Below, one piece after another: positions 1 to 11,630 of a DNA stretch of 64,000 bases (its first letter is position 1; every line of letters starts with the position of its first letter). Under the pieces are notes generated by a model that was given only the letters and a program-made list of their open reading frames with translations, ran no database searches and was not told the DNA's origin. Origin of the DNA: Blastobasis lacticolella. Its lineage: Eukaryota; Arthropoda; Insecta; Lepidoptera; Blastobasidae. Location of the stretch: contig LR990058.1 in the NCBI GenBank assembly GCA_905147135.1, positions 12,127,349 to 12,191,348 of the forward strand, in the 5' to 3' direction. The position numbers and the translations under genes are program-made.

Positions 1-306
1 GAATATAAATGAAGACCGAAAGAGAGATGGCCCGCGGGCCGTAGTTTGTCCATCCCTGATCAAGTGCCTCGAGCTATCATTCCGAAACACTCCTTTTGCC
101 TCTTACGCGCGAGAGCCAACGGCTTACGACAAGAGGATGCCGAAGACCGGGCAAAGTGGAGAAGGAAGGAAGTGAAGTGGAGTAGGAAAGCGGACCCTGG
201 CAGAGGCCGGGATAAGCGCTAGGACGATGATGATGACTCCTTTTGCCTCTTGCAAATTCATACATTTACCGATTGAGGGTGGAGAGGTACATGGCTAATA
301 TTTTAC

Positions 307-3300
307 CGGGCCTGCATCGTTGAAATGTCCGGGACCCGCAACATGCCTTAAGCGCAAGCGGTCCTGGTTGTCGCCGTAAAAGTCCCATATTTCCATTAGG
401 CCATTCGAGTCCATACTCTTATTTCCATCGTTATCATAACTCCGCCAAATGTTGCAGGTTTCAGCTACAAGGGTGTAGTTTACCTATAATTGAAGTAGTT
501 GGATTAATATGTTTGTCGTATTCATTTTGTAACTAACTGTAAATTAAGGATAAAAATTACTGCGAAATAATGCCCGCGTCATATGTATGAGCATCGGTGA
601 CCGAGCGGTTGAGTATCCGACTCCTAAGCGAGAGGTACCGGGTTCGAATCCCGCTGCGGCCATGTACCAATGACTCTTTTCTGAGTTATGTACATTAGTT
701 GAATTCTAACCGATGCTCTTACGGTGAGGAAAATCATCGTGTAAATTCAGGAAACTGAAGTTGTAACCATGATACAATCTGGTCAGGTTCCCCTGGTAGC
801 AGGGTCACGGAGGTCAGATGGTAGTCGCTCCACTGTAATTACCTGATCGCCAAATCCTGGATCACGGTCAATGCCCTCATACTCGACAGCGCAACCGGGA
901 CATTGACGCCAACATTAATATTTTTTATTTTTAATGCCCGCGTCATTTGACCGCCATCTCGTCTGTCAGCGAGGCGTCAACACGGAATATGACACTCCAG
1001 AAATAAGGTGAAGGTGTCCAGATTATTGTGCAACCAACACAGCATCAATAAATAAATGACAAAAAAAATGACAAAAAAAATTTCCATTCGCATTAGAAAT
1101 TCCAACAATAGTTATTCGTGCGGGTAGTTGTACATCCACATCGTAAGGGTGGAGCAACTTCCGTTGAAGGGAATTAGGAAATTTGTCCTTACCCCCTCTC
1201 CGCTGGTGAGCGAAGGCCAGCCGCAGGAGTATAGCATCGGTCGCCCGGTTTTATTCAAATAGGAACCAAAACGCGGAAAAGCTAAAAAGTTATAAGTACA
1301 TTATTAGGCACAGGAAACTCGCGGTTCTTAGGTAGGTTTCAATTTCAAAATGATTTTTCAAGCAATGTTTATGAGAAATTATCTAAGGTTTTCCTTCATT
1401 ATTTAGAATTTTAGTGGCTACTGAAGCATTAATTTATGCTACATGATTGTAATCTCAGTCTACTCCGTATCCTGGTCACACGTGGCCCTTTGATAATTTT
1501 AGAATTCAAAATTTGAATATTTTTTGTATTTTTTTATGAATGTCAACTTCGGAAAATCGAATTTTTTTTATTACAGAAAATATTAATCACACACGAATTT
1601 TCATTTCGTCTACATTATGACAAAATGCGTAGCAATTTCATTATTTTAACCACATCAGTGGAATAAGATGTAGTTGGACGTGAAATTACTTTTGGTATTT
1701 TACATTATAGGAAAGCCCGATTTGGTAAGTTATTCCTTATAGTTTTTGGGGATAGATTGAGGTTTGCCTGGAACTGCCTGGAGGTGGCCTAGAACGGGTA
1801 GGTTTCGCGCGAAGTGATTTGATTTGATTGACAAAAAATATCTAGAAATGTGGTCAATATCTTAGCTTGATTTAGTTTATAAGATTTATTGTTTATTAAA
1901 CTTGAAAATAAAACACTATTTTAAAGCATTTTCTATCAAATATTTTATAAATAGAAGAAATAAGAAACCTCTAAAAAAACCCGTTTTGCCCGCATATGAG
2001 CCTAAAACGGGTATCTGATTAGGGTAGGCGTCATAATTTTTAGGATAGGTAAATCAAACTTAAAATCTAACAACTAGGAAAAAATACTTTACCTACCGAC
2101 TATAGTTTATCATTTCGACTGTAAGCATTTAACATTTTGTTTACCTACTGTTAAATTGCAAAATTAAAAACCTCAACCACCTAACGAAATCAACCTTTCT
2201 ATTGATGTAATATTAATAGCTACAGGAATTGTGGTACCTATACTCCTTTGGGGTATTTTTACAATATAGATTGAAATAACAAATTCTTCATGTGATCCAT
2301 TTTGTATTAAATTTTTCATACAAAACCATACCCGTGTTTGCCTAATAGCACATATTTTTGTAAAGTAATTAAAGACTTCAAAATGAAAGGTAATCCGATA
2401 TAACTCTTAATTAACTATTTGCTAATTATAAAGGTTTTCGAATAATCAAGGAACACATATCTTAATATTTTTGAAGAAAAGTACTACAAAACTTTCGTTA
2501 AACATACGTTCGCCATTAAGCGGCTCCGGTGCCCGAGCAAAACGGATCGAAACTCGTCATCATTCGGCTACTCTCGGAACATGCACTCGTCGGCACTACT
2601 TATTGACATGGCAGCGTACGAGACGCTCTTCCGCTTTAGGCGGGCCACCCGTTTTAGGCCACCTTCCCCTTTGATCTGTTTTTCTGACTTGTCTTATTTG
2701 GTGAACAAACAATGCCCAAAATCACGACTTGCCGTATCAATCACGCTACGTATATTGTGTATACGTAGAAAGTGTCTTGAATTATACAAGAAATACATAG
2801 AATGTGAATTTCAACTAATACTGCTGCACATTATCCATTTAAATACATAATTTCCTGAACCAAATAGGACAAGTCAGTTTGGGCATATTATACATAATAA
2901 TTTAAAAATCAAGAATAAAAGTCTAAAATGACGAATTTATATTTATTTATGATTGTAAACTTGTGTTGATAAACTAATACATAAATTTGTAAATAGGGAA
3001 AAAAGGATGATGCGTATGGCAATCACGCATATATATAAAATTGCGGTCATTTTCATACTACATTCAAGAGCCAGGGATTTTGTTTTTGTTTGAATTCTGC
3101 GATTTTTTCACTCAAATCACTAGTTTATTAAAAACTATTTAAGATAAAGTTTTTGGTTTTATTTTCCTAAGTTACGTTTCACTACCTAAAAACCCGATAA
3201 CTTGCGTGCGGAGAACCCCAACTAAGCCTAAACGAGTAAAAAACCTAATTTATTCGTGAGTTAGCCAGTCAACACTACTGATTTGTCGGCCGCGTTATGA

Positions 3301-5191
3301 TCATCGGTGTTCTTATGTTGAAGTTGTTTTAGATTTTTTTTCATTTCTATTAGAAATATTTTAGAACGGAACAATGTACCGGTTAGTTGTCTAATCGAAA
3401 AACCAACTTTAGGATTTCATATCTGCCTGGTCTTTCTTCTGTACTATGAGATAAATAGATTAGTGTATGTATAGTATCAACAGAAGGTTGACACTGGTTG
3501 TAATTAAACTATAAACCTAATAGAATAAACAAATAATTGGTTTTAGTTAAAAGGTTACCTTGGCTTACTGAATCGAGTAAACAATAATTCCAAGAGTCTC
3601 AAAGACTCCTAGATACCTAGATACATACCAATTTCACATTCTTCTTCCATATAACAAATGTCTGCATCTACATAGTCCACGCCCCACTCGGCGAAGGTTT
3701 TGGCGTCGAGTTCTCCGAACTGCCCGACACCGGGGTATCCTAGACAAGTTTTCGCGCCCAGGCTTTGGTAGAGGCCGAATTTCAGACCCAAGCTGTGCAC
3801 CTGTAAAAGGTGCGTAGGTATTTATTTAGCTAGAAAACATCGTGATGACACGAACTTGGAGCATTAAATTCTTTCATTAACCATACAGTCTCTAAGGCTA
3901 CACCCAATCATGCTCGCGTACATCGGGCACCGACATCTCGTGAACACGGTCTTCGAGCAGTGCTTAATATCGACAGGTATAGTTGTCCAGTTTTGATTTT
4001 GAGTTGAATTGAACGCCAAGAATAGTGCGCGGCGATTGAAGGCGAAGGCTATTGGCCGTGTGGTGTCCGGCAGAGTAGAATAGCACCAACCCATTACACT
4101 CGTGGGTGTCATACATTGCGACTAATGTTTTCGAGGAAAAACATCTAGAGTCTCTTTAGACTGGAAAATGGGCAGCAGCGCTTTCCATTGTTATATTGTA
4201 AACACTGCTATCTCCAACCCGCATGCCGAGCGTGGAGAGTATGTCAATAATTTCCCCTTTCGTGGGAGAGGTCCTAAGTTCTGCAGTGGATTGATATACA
4301 TGCACCATGTAATGTTTTTATTACTTATTGGTGGTATATGTGAAGCAACTCTTTCTTTACAGATTATTCAAGTCAGGGGAAAATCTCGCTAGCAAGCACC
4401 ACGTCCATTCCTTAAGAATTAGAAGCGTTAAAGCCAAGTATATATCCACGATCAGGATGGAAAAGACTGAAGGGCATATGTCCAAAGTTGGACGGCGAAA
4501 TGTTGATGAAGAAGATGAAGAAGAACAAATATTTACGTAATCAGCCAGCGCTTTGATTCCGCTGGGAAACCGTTTGGGGTCTGCTTGGAGACGGCCGTCG
4601 GCGGCCCGGGTCCTCGCCGGCCAGCCGTCGTGGAGGACTACGTACTCGTAGCCATATCGCAGGTACTCGCCTGCCAGCGCGTCCGCCATCCTCTTGATAA
4701 AGTTCTCACTGTCGCAGACATAACGAAATGAGAGAGATGAGAAAATTGACGAACCCTAAATGAAAGCACATTTTTTGTCTAAATCTGAATGCGGTACAAT
4801 CAGTATCAGATTTCGGGGATTGGGAAATTCCATTCGTCGTATGGTCGAGGTAAAAATGATAACCTGGAAATTAAGTCTAAGATTTACAATTCCTATAAAC
4901 GTAGTTCCAGTAAAATCTAATATCGGTAACCGAAACTATCGGATAATCCAAAATAATTTCATATCCGTAACCGGTATAATTATTGCTATATTTATATCCA
5001 GATCCGAAATTGCTTATTTATAACATATTTACTTAATATACTTACGTTAAACAGTCTATCGGAGACTCTTCGCAATCGGTTTCCTTAAATAACTTCGATG
5101 TCCAACCCATGGGTGGAGTCAGCGCCAGCCCGTTGTTCAGCGCGCACGCCGTCGCTAGCACCGCCAGCGCCGCCACGCACCGCAACAGCAT
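307..5191 (-). CDS. GH27 glycosidase-like gene I, unit 1 (5' part, exons 1-5)
   Basis: Secreted or lysosomal GH27-family protein of the alpha-galactosidase / alpha-N-acetylgalactosaminidase type. Exons (minus strand): 5046-5191, 4537-4708, 3629-3800, 1193-1281, 307-483; all introns are GT-AG and phases match. The chosen ATG at 5191 opens a hydrophobic signal peptide (about 17 residues) followed by the family hallmark NGLA..PPMGW. Exon 2 ends in [13 protein letters not shown], exon 3 holds TFAEWGVDY, exon 5 holds CNIWRSY and the AGPG motif. The active site is altered: the family IDDCW reads LHDGW (His75, Gly77), KIDGC reads DADIC (nucleophile-equivalent Asp153 kept, Lys replaced by Asp151), SWPAY reads GWPSL. 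Exons 6-9 lie left of the window. It is nearly identical to the complete copy at 32106-44696. Family membership is seen from motifs; loss of activity is inferred. Confidence 0.9.
583..932 (+). mobile_element. tRNA-derived SINE (family 1) in gene I intron 4, unit 1
   Basis: tRNA-like head with A box near 598-612 and B box GGTTCGAATCC (641-651), then a body ending 'accgggacattgacgcc' and a T-rich tail. Flanked by the 14-bp duplication AATGCCCGCGTCAT (569-582, 933-946). Confidence 0.85.
1782..2669. mobile_element. 0.9-kb TIR element in gene I intron 3, unit 1 (left end damaged)
   Basis: Counterpart of 41272-42175. The right TIR is complete (2647-2669); the left keeps only about GGTGGCCTAGAACGGGTA (1783-1800), with about 130 bp of flanking sequence missing relative to unit 2. 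Confidence 0.65.
4058..4310 (+). mobile_element. Short RTE-tailed repeat (family 4), gene I intron 2, unit 1
   Basis: Core 'cacccgtgggtgtc..aggcgact..gatctccaacccgcctgccaagcgtgg' with decay. Shared with 43565-43815, so older than the duplication. Confidence 0.7.
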
Positions 5192-5270
5192 TTTGGATGA
5201 GATCTACGGAATGAGATACATCAGCGTCCATTTAAAGGCGGTCCAAAATCAATCCATAAGCACCGGCACC

Positions 5271-5380
5271 GCCGATCTGCAATCGCATGATCCCACCTCT
5301 CTGGAATGACGTCACAACATGCGATTCGGATATTCTGTGACGTCATTCCAGAGGGTGGTATCATGCGATTGGAGATCGGC
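5271..5380. promoter_or_regulatory. 110-bp inverted repeat with two CRE palindromes upstream of gene I, unit 1
   Basis: Arms 5271-5315 and 5337-5380 are near-perfect complements around a 21-bp spacer. Each arm contains TGACGTCA (5307-5314, 5338-5345), the ATF/CREB consensus. It lies about 80-190 bp upstream of the gene I ATG at 5191, with a TTTAAA box between (5231-5236). It could be a promoter module or an old foldback MITE. Confidence 0.7.
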
Positions 5381-5928
5381 AGTACCGTTCCGGGTCAAGG
5401 TCAACAAGTCTCGGCAAACGTTTTGTCAAAAGTTTTTCTGTGTCAAGTCTAAGGAGTCTACCTGGGTGAGTAGAGGTCCACCCCGCCTTATCTATAATAC
5501 TAATCAGGGAGAGCGCACCTGCGGTTCTGTATTTTTGTTGCCTGTAACGTGAATACATGAATCGTAAGCGTTATGGGTGTAGCGACATCTATCGCTCCAC
5601 TAGGGAAACTCAACGATACTCACATTACGAGTACACGAACACAAGGTTGGCAAGCATCTGCACATAAATGGCGCTAACAATCCTACATCGCGCTAGAGAA
5701 ATGTGCCAACTTCCACGGCATATATACAACTTCCGACGATCAACACCCGGCCAGGTGGGTAATTACCCTTTTCTACCTTCTCACCATCTTCGCTTACCAA
5801 CATCGGCGGCTACCATTATCCTGCACCGCCAAATGGGCAAATGTTACCACTTATAATAGGTGGGCTGTCTGCTCGTTTGTCAATGCGTAGAATAAAAAAG
5901 GTACAACAGCCCTACCTACCCTACAAGG

Positions 5929-5934
5929 TACATA
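5929..5934. other. Possible MITE excision footprint (TACATA)
   Basis: The site matching the MITE of unit 2 reads AGG-TACATA-CCT where a clean pre-insertion TA would read AGGTACCT. CA equals the first two bases of the element. Confidence 0.5.
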
Positions 5935-6163
5935 CCTACAACTCTGCGAATAACAAGGTTTGCAATTTCTGCAATAAGTATTCTGGCAGGTCGGTCAGGT
6001 CCTTTACAATTGCTAAACAGCAAGGGCCCTTGATTTTTATGAGAAGCCATATTTTTTTCTTCGAATTCAGTAAACTAAAGGAATAACATCTTTAACAGAT
6101 AGATGGGTAAGTAAATAGGTAAAAAAGCTTGACTACTTACTTGTTTCATAATGTATCGTAAAA

Positions 6164-6367
6164 TAAATAATAATAAATAAATAAATAAATAATCGTGAAC
6201 AAATTCACACAGCGCCATCTAGCCCCAAAGTAAGCAAAGCTTGTGTTATAAACTACTTATATACTTTTTTTTTTTTTTAATACATACTTGTTATACATAG
6301 AACACCCAGACCCGTAACAGAAATTAAAATTCATCATTTCAATTTCTGCCCGGCCGGGAATCGAACC
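6164..6367 (-). mobile_element. SINE (family 2), truncated, unit 1 only
   Basis: Begins at the B box (minus GGTTCGATTCCCGG) and ends in a (TATT)n tail. Flanked by CGTAAAA (6157-6163, 6368-6374); unit 2 has the empty site near 46138. Confidence 0.8.
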
Positions 6368-7329
6368 CGTAAAAATACTAATGAACCGCAACTATTCCAG
6401 TAACTTACCTATATTTATGCAGCAAACATTTTAAAATTGTATGGAAGGCGATTAAAATTACATTCCTAGGTCAAGTCATAAATTGGTCGGCAAAAGAATT
6501 CCTTTCTGCAGCATTGCTACTAGAATTCTCAATTTCGAGAATCCTAGGTATTCAACAATAATGCAGCTATGCAGATTTACCTACTGTTTTGACTGCATGT
6601 TTTACGGCAAATAACTTACCTAATAATAGTACCCATCTAAAGACCCCGTTTATAATTAATTACCAACACACACAGAAAAAACAATCCTTCGAGCTGTTCG
6701 AAATGATCGATTTAAATCAATTTAGCTTGCGAATATGTGTGTGTATTGCATGTATCTATGTTTACTTATAGGTATTCAAATTCCTTTTAGGTACTTAATA
6801 GTAAAAATAACAGAGTATCACTCTTATTCTGTGCCTTGGTAAGTATCTCTGGTGGCGTCGAAGACAGCACTTAAGTGGGTACGAGTACCTACAGAATATT
6901 CGCGGAAATATTCCTTTATCCGCGCGCTGTGCCTTTTTCTTTATTTTGACACAGATGGAAGAAAAGCGATATCAAGAGCGTCATAGCTCCAGCTAAACCT
7001 TAAAACTGTGAATAACTGTATCGCACTGTGAACATTTCAAATAAAAGTGAATGGTCAAGTCTTGTAACCTCTATGAAAAAGTTATCAGATCTCACGCAGA
7101 GCCAAACCTCTACAAAACCAAGTTAAAAGCCTAATTGCAAAATACTTACGCTCGCTCCATAATTGTTTCTTTTATTTTCAGCTTTTAAAAGCCAAATGCC
7201 AAAAAATCCAAATCATAGTTGGGACCAACTATGTTATTTTTAGTTAATTTTGAAACGATTTCTAAACAAGATGCCGTAAATTTTGTGGTCGCCGTTATCT
7301 CTCATGCATCATAAATCATCTAGGTATTA

Positions 7330-7645
7330 CTGTCCCGGTTAATGGGCCTAGAATTCGCCTTGACCATGACCCAGGACTTGGCAGATCAGGTGAAACGACT
7401 GCCATCAGACCCCCATGCCCTTGATACTATCGGACCCTGACCAGATTGGGTCATGGTTACAAATTCAGGCTCAATGTGCAGGTTTCATAACGATGTTTTC
7501 CTTCACCGTAAGAGCATTGGTTAGTACATATTCAACTTATGCACATAAAAACACAGAAAAGAGACGGCGGCTGTGGGATTCGAACCCCGTAACTTTCGCT
7601 TACGAGTCGGACCCTCTCACCACTAAGCCACGACGCTCCTCGTCA
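7330..7645 (-). mobile_element. tRNA-derived SINE (family 1), reverse, unit 1 intergenic
   Basis: Reverse copy with B box complement 'ggattcgaacccc' near 7577 and reversed body. Shared with unit 2 (52095-52405). Confidence 0.75.
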
Positions 7646-9041
7646 TAATTTTTCGAAATTCGTACTTAAAATGTAAAGCGATATCTATCAAATCTTTTAG
7701 TTGAGCGATGAGAGTGTCGGTAGCAGGGTCAATCGCGCTGCCGTGTCGTGAGCCTGTGTGGTTATCAAAAGTTGGTAACGTAAATTAATGATAAGAACAA
7801 TTCCTTTATGCTCTATTCGCCTTCAATAGCTGCGGCCTGAGTATATCGGCCCCGAGAGGTTCATTGCCCAGGGGCCCCGACGACTACGCGGAGACTGAGC
7901 GGGCGCTGCGCGATTGTCTACAAATAATAAAATTAGCTTGCTATTATTAGCATAGAACCCAAAATTGCATAAACATTTAGGTCAAATCGCACAGAACTCG
8001 CGTATCACGGTTCTTATTGTGAACCGATTACCAAAAACGCCCCTAAACTATTGTTTCAGCTGTAGGGGAATTACAACATAGAACATGATATCAATTAGAA
8101 AAGCGATTGATGCTCAGCTCTACGTCAGGTCTATATTTGAGCCCTGGCAGCTTGCTTGCATGAAAGACCGATAACATAAGAAGCGCAAGCAAAGTCCTGG
8201 AACTAGGTGCGTGACTGTTCGTACTTTGAGGCAATTCGAACCACCTACGCCTACCCTACACCTGATAATGAAGCCTTTTTACTAAAATCTCTTCTACCTT
8301 TATTTAGATTTTAGAACTAACTAATGGATAGTATCTTTGGGTGCGTGATGCAAAGAAGGCTTCCTGAGGTGGTTTCATTTTCACGAGGAATCAAGAAATT
8401 TCAGAGAAATCGAATGAAACCAGAAAAGTGTTAACTACCACTGAGAATTTTGAAATAAAATAATTGAAACTTTGAAAATAAAATAAATAAAAAGATATTT
8501 TATATATTCGCCTTCACGAAAAGAGTAATAAAATAAGCTTTTTATCATACAATACGAGTAACTTAGACCTAATGTATTTTAGACCTTTCATTTCCTGTAC
8601 TAATACTGTTAATATTAGGTCATTACCTTTAAAAAAATTTATTTGTTTGGCAAAAATGAAGAAAACTGTGAATGAAAACTGTGTGTATGAAACCAGCATT
8701 TCTTGGAAATAACAAATCCTATTTGAATGAAACTTTGTATGTATAATAACAACATTTATGGTGATAATTACCCTCTTCATAAAATTACACCTGGGTAAAG
8801 AGGCAAAGTCAAGTGAAAATGGATATTTTCAAACCCTTGTATGTTACCAAAACTGTAGTTGTAGGATCACACACTAGACATCGAATAATGCGCAGCTTTA
8901 GGAAGGAATGAAGGGTCAGTTAAATAAACGGCTAGTTAGGTTACATAAATTTCAATGTATTTCATTAACTCAGAACCCGTCATAAAAGAATTTAAGATAT
9001 AATAATCCGCATCCGGAGAAGACGAATCTGGATAATCTTGA

Positions 9042-9081
9042 TCAATCTTGATCCTCAAGAACGCCGTCCATAGATATCCAC
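9042..9081 (-). pseudogene. Severed 3' end of gene II unit 1 exon 9
   Basis: The last 11 codons (beginning Ile-Ser-Met-Asp-Gly) and TGA stop of gene II, stranded 14.2 kb from the rest of exon 9. The same codons are contiguous in unit 2 at 55663-55702. Confidence 0.88.
9078..9081. repeat. Target-site duplication CCAC, left
   Basis: Pairs with 23303-23306. The unoccupied allele in unit 2 (around 55700) has CCAC once. Confidence 0.85.
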
Positions 9082-9409
9082 TGTAACGTTCGCCCTCTCA
9101 GCAAAACAGACTCACTCATACTTTCACGCACACGCTCATTCACACTGAAACCTAAGCTCTAAAACTACCATTTCTAAACCGTAAGACTATAGAATCTATT
9201 AACGACGTTTTAAACTAAATAAGGCCATTTGTGATCGTCTATGGAACTCTACATTGTGACGTTAGTAACCCAGATGCTTTTAGAGTGGAGAAGTATAAAC
9301 AGGTATGAAATTATATAATTAAATAAATACAAGAGATAATTAGACTAGAGATTAAGTTGTCAAGAAAGTTGTATCTAAAGTTAGGAATCAGATTCATATA
9401 TTATGTATA

Positions 9410-9740
9410 AAGGGAACAAACAGATATTATGTCTAAGGGAAAATAAACAGATATTAGGGGAAATAAACAGATATTATGTCTAAGGGTTAATAAACAGATA
9501 TTATGTCCAAGGGAAAATAAACAGATATTATGTCCAAGGGAAAATAAACAGATATTATGTCCAAGGGAAACAAACAGATATTATGTCTAAGGGGAAAATA
9601 AACAGATATTATGCCCGAGGGGAAAATAAACAGGTATTATGTCCAAGGGAAACAAACAGATAATATGTTCAAGGGAAACAAACAGATATTATGTCCAAGG
9701 GAAACAAACAGATATTGTGTCTAAGGGAAACAAACAGGGC
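9410..9740. repeat. 27-bp minisatellite inside the left LTR
   Basis: About 12 imperfect units built on AAACAGATATTATGTCCAAG plus an AGGGAAAAT-type linker. It recurs in the right LTR. Confidence 0.85.
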
Positions 9741-11199
9741 CCCCCTCATTAGAGGAGGGGTAAGCTGCTCCAAAGCCAGATAACTGACTCCAGCATGAAC
9801 TTCGCTACTCGTAGCCCATGCTTCACTCCGCAGCTTACTATATGAGTCAACCAGTGACATCCTCATCCTACCCTGATATTTTATTTAAGAGAGGGCACAA
9901 GATTCTAGGTCTTTGTCAAGTCAATTAGTATATCATAATATATAATGTAAGAGGGCACAACAACAACATCCAATGCCTGTGGATCATATCCAGATAATAA
10001 TTGTAGGTGTGATTAATTTAATAAAGCATGTAGCTTACTCCAGGTCTCTCCACATCTTCTTGTTGTAGATACGTATATCATGTACCAGAGCTTACTCATG
10101 AGCATAATAACAAGTCTTAGGATACACCACAGGTTGAGTCAATCGCGTATGCAGGGTCCAATAGACTCGGCGATGTAGATTTGGATACCCCATAAGCATA
10201 CAAAGGCGGACTACAACAGTGTTCCTTCGACAACAATAAAGGGCCCGAATTCAGCAGCACAGATATAGTATAGGTAGAATAGTATAGAATCGGCAGTTAG
10301 CCCTGGAGAGAGTGCTCCATACACAAATGCAGATTATGCATAATAAAGTCTTCAGGTTGTAATATTATCTTCAAAATCCAGTGATGGATAAGTTCCAGAG
10401 AACCATGGTGTTGTTCCAAATGGCTAAAGCCACAATATTTTAGTAATAATTAAAGGGAAAGAGATAGAGTCCCATAGGTCAGTCCGTAAGGTAGTGCAGG
10501 TATATTTTAGGCTACCACCGCTCCGGAAATGGAACCTACATGTGAGGAACGAAGCGGCCAGCTTCTCACACAGCCAAACATCTCACGGGTACTAAACTCA
10601 ATCCTTGAAATAATATGACAATAACAGGCGAACAGGATCATGATTTCAATTGGTAGTCCCAAATGTATTTGATGTATCACATCAAGTTCTTCATATAAAT
10701 CTCCCAAGTAAGTAAGTTGTACAAATGATAGATATCTTCAGTATCGATAAATAGCTCAAGGCTAATTTAAATTAGTTATAAAAATAATTAATATTGTAAT
10801 AAACAACTGGTAATTGAGGCCTGTAACTTCAGGTACTCTCAATTAAATATTTCAAATGCTGGACTCCAGTTGGTATAGAAAAGTAGCTCCAAAGTTTATT
10901 TCTAGTTATAGAATATTATTGATGTTGCAACTGTATCAGGGATCTGTATACTGTTGAACCATCTAGTTATGAAAGTCAATAACAATGAACTTTATTCATT
11001 GATCCTAAGCAATCCCAACGTACAGATTTGGTCGTATTAAAGTTGTCCCATCGGCACACCACTAAGTACTAGAAAAGTCTTGCAAAGACCATGGGATTCA
11101 GAAAGACTAACTGCTATCTCGTTATATTGGAAGCGAGCTTCCTCAACATCAAAACAACAAACAAACATTAACATCGCTGTTTTCGCTATGTGCAATAAA

Positions 11200-11630
11200 T
11201 TTGGATTGACAGACTGCTATCCGGACATCTTAAGACCGAAGTCCCTCAATATCACGATAACAACGGTACACCCAAAAGCTTGTCTATGCGGACTCCAGCT
11301 TTGCCAATACATTTTAGAACCTTTTCGCAACATGCATTAGGTTTAGACTGGTCAGCTGCTATCCAGATGTCTCAAGACCGCAATCTATTAACATCGCGAT
11401 AACACCAACTCGCCCAAAAATTGACTTGCGCGGACTAAGCTCTAAGATGATTTAGAAGAGAAAAGACTGATTTTAGGACGTTTTCGCAACATACCTTAGA
11501 TTCAGATAGGTTAGCTGCTATAATGATATCTCAAGACCGTAATCTCTCCACATCACCATAACACCAACTCACCCATAAATGGATTGCGCGGACTAAGCCC
11601 TAAAATACTGATGTTCCAACAGGACCCCAA
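11200..11630. repeat. About 150-bp tandem repeats in the left LTR
   Basis: About three degenerate units sharing a 'ctgctatccgga..tctcaagaccg' head, a 'cgataacaccaactc' middle and a 'gcggactaagc' tail. The right LTR has the matching array near 19722-20152. Confidence 0.7.

Larger units (their letters stand above)
5381..9041. other. Intergenic region, gene I to gene II, unit 1
   Basis: Holds the family 2 SINE (6164-6367), the reverse family 1 SINE (7330-7645) and the possible MITE footprint. No exon-like sequence was found elsewhere; the GC-rich patch at 7840-7915 is unexplained but conserved in unit 2. Confidence 0.6.

Noticed and set aside
307..330. The NDPD-type motif in exon 5 as the catalytic acid/base of GH27
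   Set aside because: On realigning, the acid/base residue falls in the WRNY.D motif earlier in the exon; NDPD is conserved but is not that residue.
598..672. Functional tRNA gene
   Set aside because: The A and B boxes belong to a SINE head followed by a SINE body and flanked by a TSD; the acceptor stem does not close.
8514..8780. 88-codon minus-strand open frame, conserved in unit 2 at 55135-55401
   Set aside because: Low-complexity AT-rich sequence; conservation follows from the recent duplication and it has no recognisable domain.
9410..9740. CRISPR-like array
   Set aside because: The units are contiguous and imperfect with no unique spacers, and the host is eukaryotic; it is a minisatellite.
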